From: Paenibacillus sedimenti | Lineage (GTDB): Bacteria > Bacillota > Bacilli > Paenibacillales > NBRC-103111 | Length of the DNA: 64,000 nucleotides | Direction: 5' to 3' | Assembly (NCBI RefSeq): GCF_014534655.1 | Contig: NZ_JACVVD010000001.1 | Coordinates: 372,001 to 436,000 of the forward strand | Shown: positions 17,724 to 26,441 of the stretch, one piece after another | How the letters are laid out: every line of letters begins with the position of its first letter | How positions within the stretch are numbered: the stretch's first letter is position 1 | The notes under the pieces: generated by a model | The model's database searches: none | The model's input: the letters and a program-made list of their open reading frames with translations, nothing else | What the model was told of the DNA's origin: nothing | Translations under genes and position numbers: made by a program

Positions 17724-18200
17724 ATGCTTTACGATCACCATACTTTTCATAATCTTATGTTGGCTAAAGCCGAGCTGCCGTAAGTAAGCGTCGGCTAGGC
17801 CCTGCAAGCGCAGTTTGCGTAGGATGTTTAGCATTCAGAACCTCCATTACGAATATTGGGGCGAAACGACATTGTTGGTAACCACGCTGTTTCGCTGGAA
17901 TCGATTAGTGCAACAATTTGTTTGCCCGAGGTTCCTGGTAATAGGCGGCGCCGCAAACATTCTCATGTACAAGGCGTGGGAACTTCAGGCAGGGAGAGAG
18001 GAAGCTCTAGTTGTTCCAGACCTTTTTCAAGAATCGACTTTAGACTTTTGTAGGAGAAGGCACCTATGGCAACGGCCCTTGCCGCTGCTGCTTCTGAGCG
18101 AAAATAATCAGAAAAGCTGCAGGAAAAGCACGAATTCGTAAGGCTTTACTTCCAGCTATATCAAGGAAAAAGTAGTGTATGAACAAACACACTAAATTGA
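17724..18200 (+). pseudogene. Decayed gene region after the permeases
   Basis: GTGGAGG and an ATG at 17724 start a normal-looking gene that stops after 19 codons. The following 400 bases hold only short frames in different phases with poor codon use, the longest being an unconvincing stretch at 17821-18141. I interpret this as the start of a lost gene of the importer operon plus rearranged debris. No protein family was recognised in it. Confidence 0.4.
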
Positions 18201-18215
18201 TAGGAGAATTTATTT

Positions 18216-19559
18216 ATGGCTAGTAAAAATTATTACGACGTAACAGAGTGGCCTGTCGGTAATCCGTATGAGGATATTGGTGAGGTAATTAATAGCATTA
18301 TAGCAGATATTAAAAGTAGGCAAACGTACACTGATGTGAATAAAGGTGGAAAGCCGGGTTCGGTTATCTATATTCCACCGGGAGATTATCATCTTGGCAG
18401 TCAAGTAGTTATAGACATCAGTTATCTTAAAATTATGGGTTCTGGACACGGGTTTACATCTTCGAGTATTCGTTTTAATACTTCTGAGAATGAATGGGCG
18501 GATTTGCATGAATTGTGGCCGGGAGGAAGTCGCATACTCGTAGATATTCCCCTAGAAGTAAATGACGAGGAATATAAAGGAGCTGCATTTTATGTTGAAC
18601 GAAGTGGAAATCCCCGAATAAGTTCGGTAGAGTTTTCTGACTTTTGTATTGATGGTTTGCATTTTATTGAAGATGGTTCAGGAAAAACAAATCCGGAAAA
18701 CACATACACTAACGGGAAAACGGGTATTTATGTTGCAAGTGCTTGTGACTCATTTCGGATTACAGGCATGGGGTTTGTGTATTTAGAGCATGGAATTACT
18801 ATTTATCATGCAGATGCACTGACTATACATGATAATTTCATAGCTGAATGTGGTAACTGTATAGAACTACGAGGTTGGGGACAGGCTTCAAAAATAACCG
18901 ATAACTTGATAGGAGCCGGTTTTAAAGGATATTCAATTTACGCTCAAAATTTTGGTGGACTTTTGATTACAGCGAATAATGTTTTTCCACGAGGTGCGAG
19001 CAGTATCTATTTTGATGGTGTGACACGTTCCAGTATCACAAATAATAGACTTCATTCATTTTATCCAGGAATGGTGGTATTCAAGGGAAATTGTTCGGAA
19101 AACTTGGTTTCTTCAAATCACTTTTTACGTGACCATGAACCTTGGACTCCTTTTCTGGGAATAGACAATGGTTTAGATGATTTGTATGGCCTCCTCTATA
19201 TCAGTGGCAATAATAATTCTGTAATTGCTAATCACTTTTCTGAAGGAATTAATACTCAGAACATCAAGCCGGTAGGTGCAACACCTGTAATCATACGTAT
19301 TGTTTCGGGTAATGGAAATTATATTTCTAATAATCATGTTGTTGCCACGGAGGTTCATGCCAAGATAAGTGATTCTTGTTTCTCTGCGCAAGTAGACGCT
19401 TTGTTGACTACCGGAGCATCAGAGCCGCTTACCGTAACAACAGTATTGGTAGAAAAAGAATCGCTTCAAAATACGATTCTTGATTCGGGAAGTGATGCAC
19501 AGGTTGTTATGGACAAGACTGTAAATGCATTCAGAGCCACTCCAACGCCAGGAGCATAA
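18216..19559 (+). CDS. GH91 enzyme: inulin fructotransferase or intracellular DFA III hydrolase
   Basis: 447 residues of right-handed beta-helix, matching the GH91 family from VTEWPVGNPYEDIG to the C-terminus. D206 (HDNF) and E217 (CIEL) are 11 residues apart, the same spacing as the catalytic Asp/Glu pair I recall for characterised GH91 enzymes. GH91 members either cleave inulin to difructose anhydride (DFA I or III) outside the cell or hydrolyse DFA III to inulobiose inside it. No signal peptide is visible, which favours the intracellular hydrolase working on DFA brought in by the upstream ABC importer (inference). The ATG follows AGGAGAA. A terminator follows at 19656. Confidence 0.88.
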   Translation: MASKNYYDVTEWPVGNPYEDIGEVINSIIADIKSRQTYTDVNKGGKPGSVIYIPPGDYHLGSQVVIDISYLKIMGSGHGFTSSSIRFNTSENEWADLHELWPGGSRILVDIPLEVNDEEYKGAAFYVERSGNPRISSVEFSDFCIDGLHFIEDGSGKTNPENTYTNGKTGIYVASACDSFRITGMGFVYLEHGITIYHADALTIHDNFIAECGNCIELRGWGQASKITDNLIGAGFKGYSIYAQNFGGLLITANNVFPRGASSIYFDGVTRSSITNNRLHSFYPGMVVFKGNCSENLVSSNHFLRDHEPWTPFLGIDNGLDDLYGLLYISGNNNSVIANHFSEGINTQNIKPVGATPVIIRIVSGNGNYISNNHVVATEVHAKISDSCFSAQVDALLTTGASEPLTVTTVLVEKESLQNTILDSGSDAQVVMDKTVNAFRATPTPGA

Positions 19560-19655
19560 ATAATATATTCAACTATGTTTTTGTGGTAGTTTTTGTTCCA
19601 AAGTTTCATTGCAAGTCGGACACTTGAATTATTTCGTTTGTCATTTAATTTTTGG

Positions 19656-19687
19656 GGTGCTTCCTAGCGATGGAAGTGCCTCTTTTT
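19656..19687 (+). terminator. Terminator after the GH91 gene
   Basis: GGTGCTTCC pairs with GGAAGTGCC (two wobble pairs) around a 6-7 base loop, then CTCTTTTTAT. It lies about 100 bases after the GH91 stop. The remaining 160 bases to the AraC remnant hold nothing recognisable. Confidence 0.6.
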
Positions 19688-19851
19688 ATAGTGTTTCCCA
19701 TATTTGGATAAATGCCAATAAAGTAGACAGAAAAAAGGAATGTTTCTTTAGGAAGGCTGCCAGAAAATGTCTTCTTTTAAGTTTGGAGAAAGCATGACAA
19801 TGGCAGAAATGGCATTAAATCCTTTAGCAAATTGACGGTATGTTATCTGCA

Positions 19852-19968
19852 GTCTTTACTGAAGGAATAAATATCCGGAAATCCGATATGTTCTCTATTC
19901 GCATTAACTGGTGATATTGGATTGGACTCATCCCAAATGTTTGATTAAACAATGTGATTAAATAATAT
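19852..19968 (-). pseudogene. AraC regulator remnant, partial diverged copy
   Basis: On the minus strand this reads YYLITLFNQTFGMSPIQYHQ followed by LMRIE and is nearly identical to the helix-turn-helix region of the AraC gene at 13090-13971. About 50-60 bases within it are deleted, giving a frame break, and only about 117 bases remain. Its left-hand edge corresponds to about base 13154 of the intact gene. At about 19967 it passes directly into a truncated GH32 gene on the other strand. It marks a deletion or recombination scar. Confidence 0.8.
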
Positions 19969-19969
19969 T

Positions 19970-21294
19970 CATATGTTTTACCAGTTTCACCCGTATTCGG
20001 CTGAGTGGGGGCCGATGAATTGGGACATGCAAAAAGCAAAGATTTGGTCCATTGGGAACACCTGCCTATCGCGCTTGCGCCAAGTGAAGCTTATGATTTC
20101 GACAAAAAAGGCGGATGCTTTTCCGGAAGCGCTGTTGATGATGATGGGATACTAACTTTGATCTACACCGGCACGGTTATAAATGAGGGGCGTGTCATAC
20201 AAACCCAATGTTTAGCTTCCAGTACCGATGGCGTAAAATTTCAAAAATATGTAGGGAATCCGGTTATCTCTGTTCCGCCGGAAGAGAGTTCCTCTGATTT
20301 TAGAGATCCGAAGGTATGGAGACACGAAGATAAATGGTATATGATTGTAGGTTCAAGTAAAGACGGGAAAGGCAGAGCTCTACTATATCGGTCGAATGAC
20401 CTGTATGCATGGGATTATGTAGGTGTGTTGGCTGAAAGTGACGGTACGTTGGGCACGATGTGGGAATGTCCGGATATTTTTCAGTTAGGCGATCGTTATG
20501 TGCTTATGTTTTCGCCAATGGGAATGGGTGAAAGGAAAGCGAGTTATTTAACAGGTTCATTAGACTATACGACCGGGAAATTTACTTGGGATTATTGCGG
20601 AGAAGTGGATTGCGGGTTCGAATACTATGCTCCACAATCTTTCCTTGATGATAAAGGAAGAAGGATTATTATAGGTTGGCTGAACGCTTGGGATTGGTTG
20701 CCGTGGTTTAAGTCGTTCGGCCCGACAAAAGCCAATCATTGGTGTGGGGCCATGTCCCTTCCGAGAACGGTTGAATTGGATACAGACGGACGTTTGAAGT
20801 TTCTTCCAGTTGAACAATTGCAAACTTTGCGTACAGAACACTACGAATTGGAAAATGTATGGGTTGAGGAGGGACAAAGGTTCCTTCCTAAAGAAATGAA
20901 TGGCGACTGTTTGGAAATCAAGGTCGTGTTTTCACTGGAAGATTGCGATGCGGAACAATTCGGAATGCGAGTGAGATGTTCTGAAGATGGTAGAGAAGAA
21001 ACACTCATATCTTACGATGTCAACTCCAAGGTACTCCGTTTTGATAGATCCCGTTCAGATTCGTTTAGTGAAGGTGTGAGGACGTGTACGCTCGAGACAA
21101 CGGAAAATGGATGGGTAGTATTGCATATTTTTGTTGATACTTCAAGTATTGAAATCTATGCAAATGAAGAGCGTACGGTAATGTCAAACAAAATCTATCC
21201 AGACCCTGCGAGTACGGGGATTGATGTTTTTTGCCGTGGAGGAAAGGTTGAAATGCTTTCATTGAACGTTTGGAAACTCGAATCGATTTGGTAA
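19970..21294 (+). pseudogene. GH32 beta-fructosidase/sucrose-6-P hydrolase, truncated and frameshifted
   Basis: Homology begins with HMFYQFHPYSAEWGPMNW, which lies about 20 residues into a normal GH32 domain. The WMNDPNG segment with the catalytic nucleophile Asp is missing. One G appears lost near 20017 in TGGGACATGC, where the frame shifts to continue as GHAKSKDLVHWEHLPIALAP. From there the frame is intact to 21294 and keeps the RDP motif (DFRDPKVW) and the acid/base Glu (TMWECPDIF), plus the C-terminal beta-sandwich. The intact parent would be a cytoplasmic fructosidase with no signal peptide. As it stands it should be inactive. The 5' edge is fused to the AraC remnant. Confidence 0.87.
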
Positions 21295-21402
21295 ATGATC
21301 CGGCTATTGGCCGATGAATAGTCTCTTAGTTGCTCTTTTTATTTTAAGTCCGTGTCAAAACTACTGTTTTTTCACCTAGAAATGATAGGAATAATATACT
21401 AT

Positions 21403-21431
21403 TGATATCAACTTTGGAATTGGGATAGAAT
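21403..21431 (+). promoter_or_regulatory. Promoter of the levansucrase operon
   Basis: TTGATA - 17 bases - TAGAAT, a good SigA-type match, with a predicted start about 15 bases before the RNA antiterminator target. This is the layout of sacB-type leaders. Confidence 0.7.
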
Positions 21432-21452
21432 GAGGGTGCAAACAAAATACGG

Positions 21453-21487
21453 CGGGATTGTTACTGTTAAGCAGGCAAGACCTAAAA
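21453..21487 (+). promoter_or_regulatory. RAT element (BglG/SacY-type RNA antiterminator target)
   Basis: The run GGGATTGTTACTG at 21454 followed by GCAGGCAAGACCTAAAA at 21471 matches the ribonucleic antiterminator sequence of sacB/sacPA-type leaders. Its 3' part overlaps the left arm of the terminator at 21478, so the two structures exclude each other. The cognate protein is probably the BglG-family antiterminator at 26442-27317. Confidence 0.88.
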
Positions 21488-21549
21488 TGTTTTAAGAATG
21501 AACTGTACCGGTAGGTGCGTAATTCTTGAACGTTTTAGGTCTTTTTTTG
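21478..21549 (+). terminator. Leader terminator of the levansucrase operon
   Basis: AGACCTAAAA (21478) pairs with TTTTAGGTCT (21533), extended by TTTTAAGAAT/ATTCTTGAA, followed by a T7 run. It stops transcription unless an antiterminator protein stabilises the overlapping RAT hairpin. Confidence 0.88.
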
Positions 21550-21634
21550 TTGCAATTTGCTAAGCGGTTATCTCGAAGTTACACATTTGTTTGCAAAAAA
21601 AAGCCATCTGGCAACCAATCAAGGAGGAAATGTA

Positions 21635-22978
21635 ATGAAAAGTAGACTTAAGTTTGGGAAATTGGCCTTGTGCGCAACAATTCTTGCAAGCAGCTTGGCA
21701 GCTATACCGGTTTCGGCGAGTTCACCTAGCGTGTCGGACGACTTCACCGCCATTTGGTCGCGCCAACAAGCTGAAAAAGTAAAACTTACAAGTGAGAATA
21801 CTGCACCAGAAGTAGATATGAACTTTGATCTGGTTGCACCGGATCAATGGGTTTGGGATACTTGGCCGCTTCAAAACAGAGACGGTTCCCTTGCCACTAT
21901 TAAAGGCTACAAGGTTGCATTTGCGTTAGTTGCTCCGCGCACTTACGGATGGGGCGAGCGCCATACGCATGCACGAATCGGCATGTTCTATTCGAAGAAC
22001 GGCAAAGACTGGACCTACGCGGGTGTTCCTTACAACACCGATAAAGCGCTTGGTCATCATCAATGGGCCGGAACGGCGATGCTGGACGAGAAAGGAAAAG
22101 TGAACCTTTTCTATACGGCAGTAACCGATATGAACGCTAATGGCGGCAAAGAGTGGAATGAAGATAACTGGGTATTGCGCGCAGAACAACGCATCGCCAC
22201 GGCGTCGTTCGACATCGTTGCGGACAAAGAGGGCATTCGTCTGACGAACGAAGGCGAGCACAAAATCATTCTTGAAGCGGACGGCAAATATTACGAAACG
22301 ATTGAGCAGTTCCAAAAGCACGGCAACATCATTTCGGCGTTCCGCGATCCGTTCTTCTTCCAGGATCCGAACACCGGCAAAGAGTACATCATTTTTGAAG
22401 GCCAGTCCCCAAATACGACCGTGAAACCGGAAAACATCGGCGATGAAGAGTACCGCAAAACTCACAGCGTACCGGACAGAGCGCAATATTACAACGGCAA
22501 TATCGGTATCGCGGAAGTGCTTGACCACGACGTCACCAAGCTGAAATTGCTGCCTCCGCTGATTGAATCCGTTGGCACGAACCATCAGTTGGAGCGTCCG
22601 CATGTTGTAGTCAATGGCGATGAGTATTACCTGTTCACAATCAGCCATACATTTACTTACGCACCTGGTCTGACAGGTCCTGACGGCGTGTACGGCTTCT
22701 ACGGCAAAGGAGGACTCCGCGCCGACTACAAACCAATGAACGAGAGCGGTCTGGTCATCGGCAATCCGGCTAACAACCCGTATCAAGCGTATTCCTGGTT
22801 GGTGCTCCCGAACCAGCAGGTGATCAGCTTCATCAACGAACCTCGTGATGCAAACGGCAATGTCCAATTCGCCGGTACTTTTAACGCAACGGTGAAAGTG
22901 AACCTGAACGGTGACAAATCGGAAGTCGGCAAAGAAGGAAAAGCCGGGGAAATCAAACCTTTCGGCGCTAATCGCTAG
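21635..22978 (+). CDS. Secreted GH68 levansucrase-type fructosyltransferase 1
   Basis: 447 residues with a Sec signal peptide (cleavage near PVSA-SS). The GH68 triad is visible: nucleophile D75 (WDTWPL), stabiliser D238 (AFRDPF) and acid/base E320 (LERPHV). GH68 enzymes split sucrose outside the cell and transfer fructose to levan, inulin-type chains or water; which product cannot be read from sequence. The WDTWPL and LERPH variants differ from B. subtilis SacB and look closer to other GH68 branches. The ATG at 21635 follows AAGGAGGAA. It is first in a two-gene operon under RAT/terminator control, with a related GH68 gene 60 bases downstream. Confidence 0.93.
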   Translation: MKSRLKFGKLALCATILASSLAAIPVSASSPSVSDDFTAIWSRQQAEKVKLTSENTAPEVDMNFDLVAPDQWVWDTWPLQNRDGSLATIKGYKVAFALVAPRTYGWGERHTHARIGMFYSKNGKDWTYAGVPYNTDKALGHHQWAGTAMLDEKGKVNLFYTAVTDMNANGGKEWNEDNWVLRAEQRIATASFDIVADKEGIRLTNEGEHKIILEADGKYYETIEQFQKHGNIISAFRDPFFFQDPNTGKEYIIFEGQSPNTTVKPENIGDEEYRKTHSVPDRAQYYNGNIGIAEVLDHDVTKLKLLPPLIESVGTNHQLERPHVVVNGDEYYLFTISHTFTYAPGLTGPDGVYGFYGKGGLRADYKPMNESGLVIGNPANNPYQAYSWLVLPNQQVISFINEPRDANGNVQFAGTFNATVKVNLNGDKSEVGKEGKAGEIKPFGANR

Positions 22979-23037
22979 TCGCTAATCGTCAAGTACCGAT
23001 AAAAGTTCGATAAACGAAAACCGAGAGGAGTCATACA

Positions 23038-24375
23038 ATGATTCGAATTAAAAAGAAAGCACTAACGGTGTTCGCATTGGCTACAAGCATCGTTGCATCC
23101 AGCATTGCCACGCTGCCTGCGTTTGCCCAAGGCGGAGATCTGACTGTGAACTGGACGCGCGAAGAAGCTTCGAAAATTGAATTGAATCAAGACAATACTT
23201 TGCCTTATACTGACATCAGCAAGCTGGAAAAGTTTGCGCCTGGCTATCACGTCTGGGATACGTGGCCGCTGACGGACCGTGACGGAAACATCGCCTCGAT
23301 CAAGGGCTGGAAAGTGATCTTTGCGCTAACCGCTCCGAACGATGTATTGCCGGGGAAAGTGCACGATATCGCGACCATCCGCTATTTCTACTCGAAAAAT
23401 GGCAAGGACTGGACCTTGGGCGGCGAATTGTTCCCTCATGGAAGCGCGCTTGGTCAACGCCAATGGGCCGGATCGGCTATGCTTGACGGAGACAAAATTC
23501 ATGCGTTCTACACCGCGACGGGACGTGAAGGACAGGCCCAACTGACTTACGAGCAGCGGATCGCTACGGCTGAAGCCAAGGTTGTTGCCGACAAGAACGG
23601 GGTTCATTTTGAAAATTGGGGCGCGCATCACATTATTTTGGAACCGGACGGCAAGTACTACCAGACAAAAGAGCAAGCGCAGCAGGGAGAAGGCGGAGGC
23701 TATGCGTTCCGGGATCCGATGTGGTTCAAAGATCCGCAAACAGGCAAAGAGTACCTATTGTTCGAAGGTAATTCCGGCGGTGCAGTAGGAGAAAGACAGT
23801 TCAAGCCTGAATATGCCGGAAGCACCGAGTATCTGCAGCAGCATCCTGTTCCGGCAGGCGCCGTTCACGCTAACGGCAACATCGGTATCGCGGAAGTCAT
23901 TAACGGCGATGTAACGAACTTAAAAATGCTTCCGCCTCTTATTGAAGCCAATTATGTCAATGAAGAGCTTGAGCGTCCGCATATCGTTGTCAAAGATAAG
24001 AAATACTATCTGTTCACGGACAGCCACATCAACAAATACGCAGAGGGTCTTCAAGGACCGGACGCGCTGTACGGGTTCGTTTCTGATACATTGATCGGCG
24101 GCTATCAACCGCTGAACGGAAGCGGTCTGGTTTTAGCCAATCCTCTGGAAAATCCTTACCAAGCGTATTCCTGGCTGGTTACACCGAGCTTGAACGTTGT
24201 CGGTTTCGCGCATTTCGGCGATCTGGGCAATCTGTCGATCGGCGACGTCGGCAATCAATCTCCGGAATACCAGTTCAGCCACTTCGGCGGTACGCTGGCT
24301 CCGACAGTGCAGTTGTCCATCCGTGACAACACGACGAAGCTAGAGAAGACACTACCTCAAGGCTGGATCAAGTAA
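23038..24375 (+). CDS. Secreted GH68 levansucrase-type fructosyltransferase 2
   Basis: 445 residues; Sec signal peptide (cleavage near PAFA-QG). Catalytic triad D74 (WDTWPL), D226 (AFRDPM) and E312 (LERPHI). It is clearly paralogous to the preceding gene but well diverged, so the tandem duplication is not recent. It lacks the segment found near residues 165-180 of the first enzyme. No terminator separates the two, so both are expected to answer to the same sucrose-type antitermination. The pair may differ in polymer size or linkage (inference). The ATG follows GAGAGGAG. Confidence 0.93.
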   Translation: MIRIKKKALTVFALATSIVASSIATLPAFAQGGDLTVNWTREEASKIELNQDNTLPYTDISKLEKFAPGYHVWDTWPLTDRDGNIASIKGWKVIFALTAPNDVLPGKVHDIATIRYFYSKNGKDWTLGGELFPHGSALGQRQWAGSAMLDGDKIHAFYTATGREGQAQLTYEQRIATAEAKVVADKNGVHFENWGAHHIILEPDGKYYQTKEQAQQGEGGGYAFRDPMWFKDPQTGKEYLLFEGNSGGAVGERQFKPEYAGSTEYLQQHPVPAGAVHANGNIGIAEVINGDVTNLKMLPPLIEANYVNEELERPHIVVKDKKYYLFTDSHINKYAEGLQGPDALYGFVSDTLIGGYQPLNGSGLVLANPLENPYQAYSWLVTPSLNVVGFAHFGDLGNLSIGDVGNQSPEYQFSHFGGTLAPTVQLSIRDNTTKLEKTLPQGWIK

Positions 24376-24414
24376 AACCGTCAATCAAAAATGAATAATC
24401 GCAGTAATTCAATG

Positions 24415-24448
24415 AGAAGGCTGTTGACGCTCACGTCAATAGTCTTCT
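24415..24448 (+). terminator. Hairpin after the levansucrase operon
   Basis: AGAAGGCTGTTGACG pairs with CGTCAATAGTCTTCT (two wobble pairs), a 15-bp stem with a 4-base loop. The T-run is weak, so it may be a partial terminator that allows read-through into the PTS genes. Confidence 0.6.
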
Positions 24449-24564
24449 TCATCGCGTTTCCGGCTAGTACAGTCATATTCATTCATGAAAGCCCGATACT
24501 GTCGAAAAAAAGGAAATGATAACGAATATTATAAGGACAATGCCATTCACTAGGGGGGAGAAAG

Positions 24565-25917
24565 ATCAAGTCCGATTTACAACAAATTGCCCACAAGCTG
24601 CTGCTATTGTTAGGGGGGAAGCCTAATATCGTTGATGTCTCCCACTGCGCGACCCGACTTCGGATCACTGTTCATGAAGACAGTAAAGTGAATACAGCCG
24701 AAATCGAACAAATGAGCGGTGTTGAAGGGGTATTTATCCGAGGCGGCCAATACCAAATTATTATCGGAACCGGCACTGTGAACAAAGTGCATAGGGCACT
24801 GATGGAAGCCTACAATAACGAACCGGAAAAACCCGCTGATGCTGACCATTCGGTTGCGGTGAAGAAAAATCGGAATCCCGTTGTTGGCTTGTTCCAAATA
24901 CTGTCCCAAATTTTCGTGCCGATCATCCCGGTGATCGTAGCCGGCGGATTATTGACGGGAATGCTCGGTATGATGAAGGTATTCCTCTCTGGGGCACCGG
25001 ATAATGATTGGATCAGAATGCTTGGCATTATTTCGAGCTCATCATTCATCATCCTGCCGGTGCTGATCGGTTTCAGTGCCGCCAAAGTGTTCGGCAGCTC
25101 GCCGTTTATGGGGGCGATCATCGGCGGAATTTTGACTCATCCGTCACTGCAGGATTCGATGGGACTCGCTCAAGGCACAGTGATTCCCATCCTGTTGTCC
25201 GTTTACCTGATGAGCATGCTGGAAAAAGGATTAAGAAAGATCATTCCTTCAGCGTTGGATCTGCTTGTCGTGCCGTTTACGACGATTTTGATTACAGGAA
25301 CGGTATCCGTCTTGGTACTCGGCCCGCTGGGAACATTCATTGGCAGTTTCATTTCCGGTGCATGTTCGATGATTTATATGAAGGCGGGAATGATAGCCGG
25401 TTTCTTGTTCGGAGGGTTATATCCGTTGCTTGTTTTGACCGGTTTGCATCACAGCTTGAATATGATCGAAGCGGGGCTATTAGCCGATCCGACAATCGGT
25501 GTCAATTTCTTGCTGCCGATCTGGTCAATGGCAAATGTTGCTCAGGGCGGTGCGGGATTGGCCGTATTTTTTATGACACGAAATCAAACGTTGAAGAGAA
25601 CCGCCATTTCCGCCTCGCTCACATCGTTTATGGGTATTATTGAGCCCGTTATTTTCGGGGTTAATTTAAAGCTGATCCGGCCGCTCGTCGGTGCCGCCGT
25701 CGGCGGGGCGTTAGGGGGCGCCTATGTGGTATTTGCGCATGTAGCGGCGAACTCGTACGGTTTGACCGGCATACCAATGATAGCTATCATTGCCCCGCTT
25801 GGAATGCTGAATCTGCTTCATTATTTGATCGGTTTTTGCCTTGCGGTCGGTTCCGCATTTTTAATCACATTACTATTAGGCATCGATGAAGAGAGAGGAT
25901 CCAATGAAGTTAAGTAA
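24565..25917 (+). CDS. PTS sucrose/beta-glucoside-type EIIBC permease
   Basis: About 450 residues from the expected start. The EIIB domain carries phospho-Cys28 in SHCATRLRIT; EIIC has about ten membrane spans and the GIIEPVIFGVNLKL motif typical of the sucrose branch. It imports and phosphorylates a sugar, most likely sucrose, taking phosphate from the EIIA encoded next. The expected start codon reads ATC (24565), four bases after AGGGGGGAG. The first canonical alternative, TTG at 24607, would remove the first EIIB helix. This may be a mutated start, a rare ATC start or a sequencing error. The coding frame is otherwise intact, and the end overlaps EIIA by 14 bases. Confidence 0.88.
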   Translation: MKSDLQQIAHKLLLLLGGKPNIVDVSHCATRLRITVHEDSKVNTAEIEQMSGVEGVFIRGGQYQIIIGTGTVNKVHRALMEAYNNEPEKPADADHSVAVKKNRNPVVGLFQILSQIFVPIIPVIVAGGLLTGMLGMMKVFLSGAPDNDWIRMLGIISSSSFIILPVLIGFSAAKVFGSSPFMGAIIGGILTHPSLQDSMGLAQGTVIPILLSVYLMSMLEKGLRKIIPSALDLLVVPFTTILITGTVSVLVLGPLGTFIGSFISGACSMIYMKAGMIAGFLFGGLYPLLVLTGLHHSLNMIEAGLLADPTIGVNFLLPIWSMANVAQGGAGLAVFFMTRNQTLKRTAISASLTSFMGIIEPVIFGVNLKLIRPLVGAAVGGALGGAYVVFAHVAANSYGLTGIPMIAIIAPLGMLNLLHYLIGFCLAVGSAFLITLLLGIDEERGSNEVK

Positions 25918-26410
25918 GTGGTTGGGTATAAAAAAAGGGCAAATGGAAGAGACTATTTGGTCACCGCTCAGCGGCAAGGTGCTTAAACTAGCGGACGTGC
26001 CGGATCCCGTATTCTCCTCGATGCCGCCGGAATGCGGGATTGCGATCGATCCTGCAGCGGGAAGAGTGCTCTCTCCAATCGACGGAGAGGTGGTGGCCAT
26101 GCTGCCTTCCAAGCATGCGGTTGTTATACGTTCAGACAGCGGCGTGGAATTAATCATTCACATCGGCCTGGACACCGTATCCATGAAGGGGGAAGGCTTT
26201 CATGCATTTGTAAGGAACGGAGATCGGGTCACAGCCGGTCAGCCGTTGATCGATTTTTCCCCGGATCTGGTTATGCGAAAGGCGACAAGCACGATTACTC
26301 CGGTTTTCATCATGAATCCGGAAGTGGTCGATTGGCTTGACATACAGATACCGGACCTTGCACAAGCTGGCATAACGCCGCTAATGAAGTTCCGGTTAAA
26401 GAGGTATTGA
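25904..26410 (+). CDS. PTS EIIA component, glucose (Crr) family
   Basis: 168 residues. The active-site His is H86 in LIIHIGLDTVSMKGEGF, with H71 as the second pocket histidine. It passes phosphate from HPr to EIIB Cys28 of the overlapping upstream permease. The ATG at 25904 is 6 bases after GAGAGAGG; the in-frame ATG at 25886 overlaps EIIBC further and has a poorer site. A separate EIIA next to an EIIBC lacking its own EIIA domain makes a complete sugar-specific set. It may also phosphorylate the antiterminator downstream through EIIB (family knowledge). Confidence 0.92.
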   Translation: MKLSKWLGIKKGQMEETIWSPLSGKVLKLADVPDPVFSSMPPECGIAIDPAAGRVLSPIDGEVVAMLPSKHAVVIRSDSGVELIIHIGLDTVSMKGEGFHAFVRNGDRVTAGQPLIDFSPDLVMRKATSTITPVFIMNPEVVDWLDIQIPDLAQAGITPLMKFRLKRY

Positions 26411-26441
26411 CAGAAGACGATGATAAGAACCGGGAGGAATT

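Noticed and set aside
17821-18141. 108-codon plus-strand frame
   Set aside because: No ribosome site, poor codon use and competing frames; treated as decayed sequence.
19609-19797. 62-codon plus-strand frame
   Set aside because: Crosses the GH91 terminator and has no start signal.
21926-22867. 313-codon minus-strand frame
   Set aside because: Antisense to the first levansucrase; residue content typical of a GC-codon shadow and no start signal.
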